A stretch of 64,000 bases of DNA. Origin: Paraconiothyrium sp. Pb-2020 (Eukaryota; Ascomycota; Dothideomycetes; Pleosporales; Didymosphaeriaceae). Position numbers and translations under genes: made by a program. Shown one piece after another: positions 1 to 11,095 of this stretch (position 1 is its first letter; every line of letters starts with the position of its first letter). Below the pieces are notes generated by a model that searched no databases, was not told the origin of the DNA, and was given only the letters and a program-made list of their open reading frames with translations. The DNA is taken from contig JAJUBI010000007.1 in assembly GCA_022419385.1 (NCBI GenBank), positions 2,389,768-2,453,767 of the forward strand, in the 5' to 3' direction.

Positions 1-885
1 GGGCGCACGACTTGGAGGTGGATGTTCTGGTCCACATCTGCCTTCCAAGCCGTCATGATCATCGTCTCCTTCACTGTTTTCCGCGAGACGTATGCCCCTC
101 TCATTCTCAAGCGTCGCGCAGAACGACTACGAAAAACTACAGGCGACACTCGCTACTACACTGCGCATGAACGGATGCAGGAGAAGAAATCGGTGGTGCA
201 AGTGCTGACCAAGGTTCTGTCTCGACCACTCCGATTGATGGTTCACCACCCTGTCATCCAAGTGGCGAGTTTGATCGAGGCTTTTTACTACGGCATCCTT
301 TATCTCTTGCTTGCCAGCTTCGCAGATCTCTGGACGCAACGATACCATGTCAGTACGGAGATGAGCGGTCTGCACTACATAGCTGTAGCTGGAGGCGAGC
401 TCGTTGGAAGCCAGCTCGGAGGATACGTTCTTGATGCTTTCCGCCGCCGCCTGGTGGCTCGCGAGGCCAACTCCTCCCTCAGCCCTGAACATCGCCTACC
501 ACTCATTTTCCCTGGCCAACTGATAGGCTTCGTCGGACTCCTTGTGTACGGCTGGACGGCACAATATCACGTACATTGGATTGCTGTTGACACTGGTATG
601 CTCGTCGCGTGCGTCGGTCTACAAATGTCGGGCATGGCGATGCACGCGTATGTGATAGATGCGTACGCAGAGCATACTAGTAGCGCACAGTCTGCAACGC
701 AGTTCTTGACAAGCATGACTGCATTCCTGTTCCCGCTGTTTGCACCAAGCCTGTACAGGGCGCTAGGGTATAGTTGGGGAAACACCCTGTTGGTTACGAT
801 CGGGTTATTTCCCGGTTTTCCAATGGTGTACTGGCTGTGGAAGTGCGGTCTGCGGTGGAGGATGACTAGTCCGTCCACAGAGTGA
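1..885 (+). CDS. MFS transporter, C-terminal part (5' end outside window)
   Basis: The open frame runs in from base 1 and ends at TGA 883-885, so about 294 residues of the C-terminal part are visible. The first visible residues fit the WRW-x-FW signature at the end of the N-terminal helix bundle of fungal DHA1-type transporters. Next come a helix, a basic cytoplasmic loop rich in Arg/Lys (RETYAPLILKRRAERLR), and the remaining hydrophobic helices of the second bundle, ending in a short hydrophilic tail. Family knowledge: such proteins are proton-driven efflux carriers for drugs, polyamines or secondary metabolites in the plasma membrane. The substrate cannot be read from this fragment. An ATG at base 22 exists but is internal to the conserved region, so it is not the real start. 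No intron is needed in the visible part. Confidence 0.85.
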   Translation, partial: GRTTWRWMFWSTSAFQAVMIIVSFTVFRETYAPLILKRRAERLRKTTGDTRYYTAHERMQEKKSVVQVLTKVLSRPLRLMVHHPVIQVASLIEAFYYGILYLLLASFADLWTQRYHVSTEMSGLHYIAVAGGELVGSQLGGYVLDAFRRRLVAREANSSLSPEHRLPLIFPGQLIGFVGLLVYGWTAQYHVHWIAVDTGMLVACVGLQMSGMAMHAYVIDAYAEHTSSAQSATQFLTSMTAFLFPLFAPSLYRALGYSWGNTLLVTIGLFPGFPMVYWLWKCGLRWRMTSPSTE

Positions 886-1316
886 GACTTGTGCAAAGCT
901 GCTGGAGTCTGTTAGCCGAGGGTTTGAGACGACGAGAAAGAAGAATTTGGACAAAATCTGTATGCTAATTGTCAAGGCTAAAAGTTGGTATATGTTCGCG
1001 TTGCTTATTGGGATACAACTCTTTTTCGCTTTTTGTTTGAGTAGACGGTGTTCATTGATGCAAATCAAGATATAATAAAACCAAAAGACAATTATGTTGG
1101 GTTAAGGTGCGCTCATCAAGCCGACTGCTTCAGCCTTGTAGTCACTACCTGCGTACCTGAACTCCTAAACACTAGCACTCTGGCAGCGCTATTGCCCGCT
1201 GGCACTATAATTTACCCACTACCCAACACGGTGGACATCGACACATATAGACCGTTGATCGATTTTGGTGCCGCCTCGCGTTGCAGCTAGACGGCCTTGC
1301 AGATGGACGTATCAGA
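886..1316. other. 3' flank of the MFS gene, nothing recognised
   Basis: About 430 bases after the transporter stop. I see no convincing coding frame, RNA gene or repeat. The stretch around 1070-1090 is A-rich and could serve as a polyadenylation region. Confidence 0.4.
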
Positions 1317-2400
1317 TTATATTGATGGTTCCCTAGTGGATACCTGAATTAAGTCTTGCTTTCGCACATAGCTTGTGAAGGGTACCGGGACAGCGCATTG
1401 CGACCTGCGCAATGCGATTTGTCTGGTTTCGTCCGGCGTTGAAGTCAGTGGGTGATGCTGCTCGAAAACCATATGAGCCCGCTGCGCTTCGGAGACACTC
1501 AAGCGTGAGACATTCGCATTGTTTATAGGAGCAGTGAAGACAGTCCAGTTTCCAGAAAGATCATTGTTGGAGCCTGGATTGGCCACAGCATCGATGCGAA
1601 TGCATGTTGAAGCTGTTGGACCAGGAGTAGCTTCACTGTTATGGGTATTTGGTAAAACCGCGGGAAGGGTAACTGTTGTCAAATCTAGCGCTGTGATCGA
1701 GGACTGTCTTGTAGTGGATGATGTTGCCTAAAGGACTGTTCTATCGAGCTTGAAGATGACAGCTCTGTTGTACTTGTAGCTAAGGGCTCAGTCTTGGTTA
1801 AGATTTCTGCGGTAGTGGAAAACACTGTTACAAATGATACTTCCACGGTATTGAGATCTTTGTAGAGACTGAGACGTATGTTGCGGCTGATAGTCTGCCG
1901 TATTTGAGGTTCCTGTTGTAGTTGAGACCTCTGTTGCGCTCAATAGTTCCGTGATAACAGAGGTCTGTTGTACTTCAAGTTCGGTTGCGGTTACGAACTT
2001 TGTTGAATTTAAGATCTCCATACACATGTCGAGTTTGAAATTTCTGGTGAAGCTGACATCTCGATTGTAACTGAGAGCTCTGTTGACGTGAATGTATCTT
2101 CATTTTGCGTATAGTCGCCAACTCTGTCGATTCTATCGCTGTTGAAGGGGTCGTGCTTGCTTCAAGCGAGCAGGATAATTTTTGCTCCCGGAAATGCAAC
2201 GGTAGTTACGATTGTCACTAGTAGCCTCTTCTACTTCTCTAGGGAAAGCGATAGTTATACGTATTGTAACTGTTGCCGGGCCATCTTCATCGGCTATTCG
2301 CACACGAAACCAATGAGTAGAGATCAGCCTCCGATGTGCCATCAGAAATACAGTCTGATAATGTAAGTGCGGTTTCCGTACCGACACTCGGCAAAGCCGT
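1317..2400 (-). pseudogene. decayed Ser/Thr-rich surface protein gene
   Basis: The minus strand carries pieces in shifting frames that all read as Ser/Thr/Val/Glu-rich, low-complexity protein. From 5' to 3' they are a piece with ALPSVGTETALTLSD (about 2290-2400), EASTTPSTAIESTE (about 2110-2165), EDTFTSTELSVTIEMSASPE (about 2040-2105), TELEVQQTSVITELLSATEV (about 1915-1990) and TTVTLPAVLPNTHNSEATP (about 1610-1682). The last leads into a less repetitive segment down to 1317. They are separated by stops and frame changes that no normal intron pattern explains. The composition is that of fungal mucin-like, often GPI-anchored or adhesin-type wall proteins. I infer a dead gene that kept its composition but lost its frame. 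The decay could extend upstream to about 2730. The exact family is unknown. Confidence 0.35.
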
Positions 2401-4045
2401 CAATAACATCATATGCTATCAGCCTTGCATAATCAAGTATGCTCAAAAGCCTAGATGTTTACACGGTTCAGGAAGATGAGGTCTTTCATTCTTTGATGCT
2501 ACAGAGAGCTTCACTCGGGGAAGGCAATGCTGGTGCAACGCCTTTACAAAACCTGATATTGGTACTTAAGGTCTTCACACCTAGAGCTCGCCTTTCTAAA
2601 CCGTCGCAAGCCGCAATCTTCGAAAAAAAAAAGAATCCATTGATGTCGCCTATCCTTGAGTTGCCGTTACATCCGCACAGAAAACCATTCAAGCCCCTGC
2701 ATCCCACTTTTTGGCGTCCACCAGTGTAACGGCTTAGGCGTTCCGTTGCAGCTTATGCGTATTGGGATATGTTCCTTAGTTATGGCCGGTTCCGTTGATA
2801 AGGTTCTGCAAGGACCCTTCCATCGTCGCGGTCGAACGTAGAGCATGCCGCCATGCCTGCTCGTTCTGGACCTTCCCCCGGTCCCCTACGCGCCTTGTCC
2901 GCTGGTCAGGTAGCTTAAAATTCGCATTCGCCTGGTGGACACCTGATCTTCAATACCTATGGTATCAAAAAGGAAAGTGCTTCGCTTGCGGTTCTGCCCG
3001 CTGATAAGGCCGCAGTGAGCACAAACTCATGTAGATAGACTGCCGAACTGTCTTGGAGACCTAGAAGTGATTGTGGCTTTCGTAGTTCCGTAATGCGGTG
3101 GTGGACAAATATGATCAGCGTGCGGTCGAATGATTAGTCCGCTGTGCTATGCAAGACAAGACTTCCAGAACAGCGTCGAGCAGTCTAATTCTATTAGAAA
3201 GCCGGACGTTGACTGGTTCCTCAGATTCCCTCATTTAATTTTAGGTAATTTGATCGAGGATCATAGAAAGACCGAGAAATCCACATGCATACTTGGGTAT
3301 CGCATCATTCTTGTCCTGTCGCTTCTATCCGTCCTACCAGGTACGTGCTAACTCACTATTGTAGCCTGCATTTTGTGGGGTACTGCTGGGATCTTCACAT
3401 ATTCTTCTACACCAAGTAATGAGGCCGAACATACTAGTCGTTACGACAAGCACTGAGACGAGCCAAGACACGCCATGAGGGCCCAGCGTGCTTGACTCCT
3501 GCCCGCCTGCCTTAAGCAGAAGGTGAACAGCCGCTGTATATAATGAGATAAGCCCTTCAAGCATTCGCCAATAAACACGCGCATCGGACGACCTCGGGGA
3601 ATATTACAGGACCTTCGAAAATGTCGCCGCTTTGGGCAGGTGACGTGTTAAGCGACCGTACCTGGCTCTACCTACACCAATAATGAGGAACATATCCCCG
3701 GCACATCGTTCTAGCCAAGGCGCTTGTTGCATATGTAAAACCACAACACATGCTTTCCCAGATGGCCTATATTAACCATCGCATACGGGGCAGTGGTATC
3801 GCTTAAAAATACGATGCGCTTTGGAATGGAGCTCGACGTGTCAGGGATCGTAGGGTAATCTGTCCCTCGAAATGACTATTCGAGCCCTGATGCTCCGATA
3901 CATAAGTTTCCGACAGTGTGGAATACAGATTAAGCGGTTATTTAGTAGCATATGCACCAATCACATCCTAGATGCGCCGCAGACACTGGCTTCGACACCT
4001 CACTATGGTGAAGTACCAGAATAAGACGATGTATCCTAACCTTCG
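2401..4045. other. intergenic, upstream of deuterolysin
   Basis: About 1.6 kb with no supported gene. A minus-strand stretch at 3334-3564 could encode one hydrophobic segment followed by basic residues. It has no flanking coding sequence, so I treat it as noise or a remnant. The last few hundred bases probably carry the deuterolysin promoter. Confidence 0.4.
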
Positions 4046-4051
4046 TATAAA
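4046..4051 (+). promoter_or_regulatory. TATA box of the deuterolysin gene
   Basis: A perfect TATAAA lies 105-110 bases before the deuterolysin ATG, a plausible distance for a core promoter with a short 5' leader. It is a sequence match only. Confidence 0.4.
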
Positions 4052-4155
4052 GCCTCGATAATCCCACAGGCTTTTCTGTTTATCAAGGTGCTCAACAACT
4101 TCTTTGACGACTTCACTCATTACATCAGCGGTCGCACAGCCTCTAGTCTTTCAAC

Positions 4156-5349
4156 ATGAAGGTCCTTTCTTTCGCTGCCCTCCTCGCTTTGGCTAACGCC
4201 TCTGTCGTTACCAAACGTGCCTCGCCTCTTGATGTGAAGCTTGAGTTGACCGGTAACACGGCTGTCAAGGCTGCCATCACCAACACTGGCTCTGAGGCTA
4301 TCAAGGTCTTCAAGACTGGCTCCATCTTCGGACAGCATGCCACTGAGAAGGCTCAGGTCTTTCAAGGCAGTAAGTAGACACAAATGATGAACGCGGAAAC
4401 CATCATATTCCAACACAGTTCCAGGCTCCAAGGTCGCCTTCGCCGGAATCAACGTCCGTGTGACGACTGAGAACATTCCCGAGGATGCTTTCCAGGTCAT
4501 TGCCGCGGGTGAAACTGTTGAGACTTCTTTCGATGTCGCTGAGTTGCACGACCTCAGCAACGGCGGTGCTTTCGATATTGCCTCTGTTGGTGCTTTCTCC
4601 ACCGCCGCCATCGGCTCCACCGAGATCACTGGTGCTGTTGAATACACTAGCAACACCATCACCGCTAGCATTGATGGTGCCGAGGCAGAGAAGGTCCGCC
4701 GTGACTTCATGAAGCGGTCTGCTGTTCAAGCCGACTGCACTGGCACCAAGAGAACTTCCACTGTTAACGCTCTTGCCAACTGTCGCACCCTCGCCCTCGC
4801 CGCTGCTTCTGCTGCAGCCTCAAACACCGCCAAGGTCAATGAATACTTCAAGTCGACCACGTCCAGCACCATTTCAACTCTCCAGACCGTATTCAACAGG
4901 GTCGCCTCTGAGTGCGGCTCTTCCACCTCCGGTGTCTCCAAGACCTACTGCACTGACGTATACGGCAACGGCTGCCAATCCAACGTTTTGGCTTACACCC
5001 TCCCGTCTGGAAGCTACATTGTCAACTGCCCCTTGTACTTCAGCGCTCTTCCCGCCCTTACTAAGTCTTGCCACGCTCAGGATCAAGGTGAGATGAACTG
5101 TGTAAAATCACATCTATTAGTGCTAACAAAAATTGTAGCAACGACCACTCTCCACGAAACCACCCATCTTAGCCAGATAAAGGGCACTGATGACTTGGGC
5201 TATGGCTACGCCGCCGCCACCCGCCTCTCTACCTCCTCTGCCCTCAACAATGCTGACAGCTACGCTCTGTTCGCTAACGGTACACATCTCCCCCCAGTTG
5301 TGAAGTTCTTCTTGCTAATCAGGACACAGCTATCTACGCTGGATGCTAA
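4156..5349 (+). CDS. deuterolysin, neutral zinc metalloprotease (M35)
   Basis: A secreted endopeptidase of the aspzincin family, active on basic proteins. Four exons (4156-4369, 4419-5087, 5139-5279, 5330-5349) join in phase to a protein of 347 residues, the family's usual size. The start gives a signal peptide (MKVLSFAALLALANA), followed by a Lys-Arg cleavage site and the prodomain. The prodomain keeps the family block 'ITNTGSEAIKVFKTGSI'. The mature enzyme has the conserved cysteines (VQADCTG, CHAQDQ) and the zinc site HETTH at residues 300-304, followed by GTDD, whose Asp313 is the expected third ligand (GTxD). The short last exon restores the conserved ending IYAGC. The three introns are 49-51 nt. 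Without splicing the frame would run into unrelated residues. Likely role: extracellular nitrogen acquisition. Confidence 0.95.
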
Positions 5350-6237
5350 GTGCAACATTTTCTAGTAGTTGGTGAGCTTGACGAGTTGATTGCTGATGAA
5401 GTATTGAAGCACGTTGATGATTGGGGTAGGCGTATAAGACAATATAATTACTTTTGCTTCGCAGCTCTTAGATGTCTAGCATATTGAATTGACGTTCTGA
5501 TTCGAGGCAATTACTTCATCGATTTGTGATCATTGAGCCTCCAGTTTAGATATATTCTCATGATGTTTGACAGCATGGATAAGCATGAGTCGCGCGTGTC
5601 GCCATCCCCTCGATTGGCGTTTCGATCTTACCCTCGTTTGTTCGCTTCGTACGCGCTTGATAGCTGGTACAATAATCCTTGGAAGCGAAGGCACCTGCCA
5701 ATCTTATGATGGAATAAGAAAACCTACCCTCGTTCACTGTGTGGAATCTATAGCCACAACTACGGGCGGATAGGTTCTTAAATACTTGCAATTACTCTAG
5801 TGATGTAATGATCTTGCAGTTCCGGGGTGGTATGTCACAATGATAACTTCCAATGATCTGCTTGATGTGATCTGGTCAGAAAGTACTAGCACCTGCAGCA
5901 TGCTGCGCAGCAAGTCTCTGTCCTGCCTGTCTCTACTCTTAGTCCTCATATTTCCTCCCTCATCTTCAAGCTTCCTTCCATAACACTCACAGGCGTTGTA
6001 TCAGGGTATCCTCAAGAGGAGGGTACTCTGTGAGACGAGAAGCGTCGTGGAGGGCGTCACCGACCAGCGGCACAAGCATGATCGGCTAGTACATAGACAA
6101 GGGTATAGAACGTGTTGGAGGATAGAACTAAGGTAGGTAATACAGAGTTTAAATGGGTAATTATATTGCATAATATTGTTCTCTCCTAGGCATCATCACT
6201 TGATAGGTTACTAATAAGTCCCACTAAAACTATTCCT

Positions 6238-6287
6238 ACGAACGTTGGAACGTTGCCTAACACGTGATCAAAGTGCCGAAAGAAGAC
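6238..6287 (+). repeat. direct repeat, copy 1 (CACGTGATCA element)
   Basis: This segment shares the order AACGTTG, CCTAACA, CACGTGATCAAA, TGCCGAAAGAAGAC with 7058-7104 in the same orientation. This copy has an extra GAACGTTG and lacks one G before CACGTG. The core holds the palindrome CACGTG overlapping TGATCA. Confidence 0.7.
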
Positions 6288-7057
6288 AGATTGGTATGTA
6301 GTAAGTACCCATAACATGGGATAGTGCCGTCCCCATATGGTTGTGTTGTAGTTGAGTGTTGAAGTCGGTCTGCGTCCGTAGGGACAATGTTAGGAGGGTA
6401 CGTCGCCATTGATATGACCAAGATGTGTAGATTCTGTGTGACTACAGGTGAGACATCGAGTTGAAAGCGGGAGAAGCAGCCCTTGAGTACACTCGAAATT
6501 TGGTTCTCGGCTCTTCACTGTTCCACCACAATCAATTAACCCAGAATTAATATCCAGCTTTCACTCTTTCTTCGCCGAACACCTAAAATCAGCTACTGGG
6601 GGCGCACTAATAAACCCATATGAGTGTTTTCATATTCATTTGAGCAGTGACACGGGCAAGTGTTCGCTACTAAGTCATCTTTCGGGATCATATGCGACAC
6701 ACAAACAGCTGGGGTTGATTTAAAACACATCAACCATTGTCGTTTCCATGAGTTTTCCAGCCACCGACCATGGGAAGAAAGCCAGCAAAGCAAAGACTTT
6801 ACATGTCTGGTAGATTCTAATATTATCTTACGACAGCTCATTTGTGATGAATTTCCATTAATCTTGGTTGTGCTCTACATCTTCAACTTCAGGTGACCCT
6901 CAGATCGATCCAACCATACCTAAGTACCATACATATGGTAGTTCATCTCTACACATATCATAAACTCTGTATCGTTCTTGCCGGATCCGGAAGCTCAGCT
7001 AATCGTTCAGGTAATGAGTTGTTGTTGATGCATGCAAATAGCAGACCCATTGCTCCC

Positions 7058-7104
7058 ACGAACGTTGCCTAACAGCACGTGATCAAAATGCCGAAAGAAG
7101 ACCC
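7058..7104 (+). repeat. direct repeat, copy 2 (CACGTGATCA element)
   Basis: Second copy of the element at 6238-6287, about 820 bases downstream and 350 bases before the carboxylesterase start. An additional short repeat, AGACCCATTGCT, sits on both sides of this copy (about 7043 and 7101). Confidence 0.7.
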
Positions 7105-7452
7105 ATTGCTGCATGGAAAAAGAGTCATTTCCCTTCACCTCGTTCGTCCTCGCATGTCATTGGCTTACATAGCTCGGCCCCCGCTGAGACGAGCAGCTGA
7201 TTGGCTAATGTTTACAAGCACGTGACTCGCAGAACTTCGACCTTTTAATGTAGACTGAAGGATTACAGCTATGCTCAGGGAATGCTGCGAGTGTATCGAG
7301 CTCTTCACTCGGGACTTATTTCGCCAAGTCGTCTAATGGCGCCACGTTCGTGCCGTTCCAGCTATTAATCTTACCAGGCCACCGCCATTTAGAGAGTTGA
7401 CACCGAGATCACGAACAACAACATCGTCGGCACTCATTAGCATCTGATCACG

Positions 7453-9099
7453 ATGTCGCCCTATGTCAATCTAGCCGCTTTTTTCGGACTCGCGACACAA
7501 ATGATCGTAGCGACCTTCGCGCAAGCTACTACCAGACCTATAGTTGATTTGGGCTCTATCAAGTACTATGGCCACTACAACGACACCCTCAAGATCAACG
7601 AATTCCACGGCATTCGCTTCGCTGAGCGTCCTATAGGGCCCTTGCGTTGGAAGGCACCGCAACCATACGCGCCGCAGAATTTGACCGATGCTGTTGTAGA
7701 CGCGACGCAACCCGGCCCGCCGTGCGTGCAAGGTTTTCCGCAGTGGACAATATCCGACCCTGTTCAAGCCGTCGGATCGGAAGACTGTCTGTTCCTGGAT
7801 ATCTTCGTTCCTGCAAATTCGACGAAGGGCAGTAACCTTCCAGTCGCGTTGAGCATACCCGGCGGTGGCTACGTGATGGGATACGCAAGCCAGGCTTCGC
7901 CGTATGCATTGATGCGACACTCGAAGAACTCGTTCATTTTCGTTAACATACAATACCGCCTCGGTGCATACGGGTTTCTAGGATCCACTAACTTTATCAA
8001 AGAAGGTGGCGCGGCTAATGTTGGCTTGTTAGACCAGCGACTTGCAATGGAGTGGGTACAAGAAAATATTGGAGCTTTCGGGGGCAACCCATCAAAAGTG
8101 ACAATCTTGGGCGGGAGTGCAGGTGGTGGGAGTGTGACAAGCCATTTGATATGGAAAGGAGGGGTTGACAAGCCGCCTTTTCGAGCGGCAATGGCGGATT
8201 TCCCTTTTTGGCAACAGTATCTGAGGGAAGAGCAGCTGGCGAAGCAATACGATAATCTATTGGCGTCGGCAGATTGTTCGACACTCCAATGCTTGCAGGA
8301 CCTTCCAGAGGAGACATTGAAGGAGGCAACACAAAACACATACGTCTCGGCATACGCAGACAAAGCCTACGGCTATGGCAACTTCTACTACGGACCTTAT
8401 GTAGATGGGGGACTAATTCGCGACCTTCCATCTCGCGAATTTCGCGCAGGACATTTCTCGCAAGTGCCCACATGGACTAGCAGGGAAGGGTACGAGGGTT
8501 TTACATTCAGTAATCAGTCCGTGACCACCATCAAGGAAGAAATCGAGGATCTAAGAACCCAGTTTCCATCCGCCCACGAAGAATTTGTGGACGATGTGTT
8601 CGGACTGTATCCTCACGACCAATTCAACTCCACTTTCTGGCAGCGTCTAACCTGGTTTGGGTACGTCTGCGCACTTTCGAATTAAACCATCAGACTAACA
8701 CAATGTAGCGACTTCTCTATTAACTGTCCCACGTGCTACATTGCTTCTTCACTCGCCTTATCCCATGTGCCCATTTACAAGCAAATATTCAATGCCGGTA
8801 CGCAACTTCATGGCGCCACCGGCCCCTATCTAGCCGACCTCGACTATGCGCCCGAGCGTGGGGCCAACGTAACGTTGGCAAATATCTTACGGGATTGGTA
8901 TGTTTCTTTTGTTGTTCACAGTGATCCTAACGCGCAAAGTTGGAGCGATGTTACGAAGCCGAACTGGCCGGAATACGAGCCAGGCGGACAAGTAATGAGC
9001 GTCAATTTTACAGAGCTTGGAGCTGTGGCAGATAGGTACTACGACGATACGAAGCGGTGCAGCTTTTTTTGGAAGAACGGAGAAATGGTGCAGAATTAA
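7453..9099 (+). CDS. type-B carboxylesterase/lipase, secreted
   Basis: Two exons (7453-8660 and 8709-9099; 48-nt intron) give 532 residues, typical for the alpha/beta-hydrolase carboxylesterase family. A hydrophobic signal peptide covers about the first 24 residues. The early block FHGIRFAERPIGPLRWKAP and the GSEDCLFLDIFVP block are family hallmarks. The nucleophile is Ser222 in GGSAGG. The acidic partner probably lies in SREGYEGF, and the late histidine in TQLHGAT is encoded in exon 2. Two deviations are visible: the usual GESAG elbow is GGSAG, and the oxyanion block reads PGGGYVMG instead of HGGG. Activity is therefore likely but its substrate range is open. The start is the first ATG giving a signal peptide. 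Confidence 0.92.
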
Positions 9100-9412
9100 A
9101 GTACCGGTACATGAAATTCCTGTCGTTCATTCTGAGGGTTAATACAAGTATTGAGAGCGCCGAAACTGTTCTCTAGCGACCAGAAATGATTGACTCTCCC
9201 CGCTTGATCGAGAAAAGTGAAGGAGCAAGGCGTCCTGACACCTCTCTCTGTCATCTCTCTCTCGCCGACCTCCCTCACTTGCGTTTGCGCCTCGATTGCG
9301 CCTCGATCGCGAATAAATAAGATTGTCCATACCCACATCTAGTTGCTTTTTTCTTCCAAAAGTGCAATCGTCATCCAACCCATATCCAGAAAAAACACCA
9401 GATACAGTCGCC
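9100..9412. other. short intergenic region
   Basis: About 310 bases between the esterase stop and the next start. It contains a CT-rich tract (about 9235-9290), often seen just upstream of fungal transcription starts, and nothing else recognisable. Confidence 0.4.
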
Positions 9413-10663
9413 ATGTCACGTAAACGCGAGCGTGTCGAGGCCGAGGATGAGATGGGCCAGCAGATACTGACATACGCTTCCGAAGTACCGTGGCTCAACT
9501 TTCTTGCAGGATCATCCAGAAGCAACGTGCCCTGTAGCGAACTGCCGGGTGGAGAAACCAACGCGAACCTCATCAAGGAAGCTTGCAAGCTGGTATACAT
9601 CCTCTATCACAATATCGAAGAGAAAGACTTGCTCTGTACGATTCTCCAAATTCTCAACAAAAGCAAAACCGAGACCAATACCGAGCTCATGCGTCTCGCG
9701 AAATCAGCCCAGTCAGCATGGAAGGCACATATCGTAAACAAGTTCCTAATACCACACGTCAAAGAAATCATCCGCAAGTGGCGGGTCGCACGTCCTTACG
9801 CTGGGTTTGAGTCACTACCGGTGAGCGAACGTGTCAAGCTATGGCTCGAAGCATACGATTCTGATCCGAAGGGTACGGTTGCGGCCATGTGGAAGCCCGT
9901 AATCCAGGTACTCAACCTGGAGAGCATCTTCTGTACAAACCTACCTGCAGACGACGATGCGAAGATGAGGGCTACACGCCAGATGTTGAGGCATAAGTAC
10001 TTTTTCGGTTGCGAGTGCACGTATAAGTATAGCATCGCAGACGAGAAGAAGGTGAGCTGAGTCTGCGCTATCTGGATTTGAGGCATTTTGTCATGCTGAC
10101 ATACGTACCAGAGCAGAACCTTAGAGGAGTGGGCAGCGTACGTCAAATTCGCTGAATTTGCTGCCACCATCGTACCCATTTCGAGTTTGCCAATCGCCTC
10201 GAAGATCCTGGCGCTTGATCCAGCAGATCCACCACTAAAGAAGACAAAGCAGCATGGAGCCTTGAGCAAGGAAGAAATCGAGAGCTTTTCCCCAGGCTCC
10301 ACTTTGAATTCTTCAGGTGGAGCACCCACGGCCTCTGTCACCTCGGACCAGACAGCAAGTGAGCATCAAAATTTCGAAGGGAGCTACGATATCCCAAGTG
10401 GCTGGTCGGCTTCACGCATATCGTCCGTATCTGCTCCATCTGCAGCATCCGAAAATCACGAAAGGGCCACAGAGACCTTCGGATCCTCCCCGAACCCGCG
10501 CGACCCGTTCTCATATGCCACAATCTCTATGAGCGAAGAGGCAAGAAGCATCAGGGAGTACTTTGGTATCAAAGACGATGGCTTGTCTGCTTTCGCTGTA
10601 CAGTTTGAGGTCGCTTCGTCTGCAGCAGTATCAGAACCTGTGTTAGACGAAGACCTGCCGTGA
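9413..10663 (+). CDS. hypothetical protein, 396 residues
   Basis: Two exons (9413-10051 and 10112-10663, 60-nt intron) join in frame. The ATG is followed by a basic stretch (MSRKRERVEAEDE) that could be a nuclear signal. Residues about 30-210 are ordered and partly helical, with conserved-looking Trp, Cys and aromatic residues (WKAHIVNKFLIPHVKEIIRK, HKYFFGCECTYKY). Residues about 245-350 are Ser/Pro/Thr-rich and probably disordered. A short acidic/aromatic segment (IREYFGIKDDG) lies near the C-terminus. I do not recognise a family. If the intron were retained, translation would stop within it after two residues, giving a 215-residue form. The next gene downstream is convergent. Confidence 0.7.
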
Positions 10664-11095
10664 AAAGATGATACGGACGGCGTTAGGGGCTTGATATGAT
10701 ATAAATTCATATTGGTCTATATTGCGATCCGGCAGGACATAGGGCTTGCGTAATTAGGAAAATGTGCGCTACATATCTCGATTGTCAGTGGCGCTCTGGA
10801 ACCGCCCCCTTGCCGGCACCTTTTAGCGAAGATATCTACGAAAGGGAAGACACTTATGAGGGATAGGCTTTCTCAATATAGGTATACAAGCAGCTAGATC
10901 AGACTAAGATCAAGTCAAACTTTCAATTATCTGGTAATACACCGCGTATCACACAAATGCACAGCTCGAAGTTTAGAAAGATTACATGATCATGTATCAA
11001 CAACTGTAGACGCGCTAGTCTAATATGCATATCTTTGTAGATCCAACGCCACTGATGCAGCTCGCTAGCAAATTCAAACAAGTCCTGGTACCGCC
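10664..11095. other. convergent 3' region
   Basis: About 430 bases shared by the 3' ends of two convergent genes. It presumably contains both polyadenylation regions; no other element was seen. Confidence 0.4.

Larger units (their letters stand above)
5350..7452. other. intergenic between deuterolysin and carboxylesterase
   Basis: About 2.1 kb with no supported gene. It contains two copies of a roughly 45-base direct repeat (listed separately). Short open frames near 5560-5790 and 6590-6900 have no protein-like composition. Confidence 0.4.
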
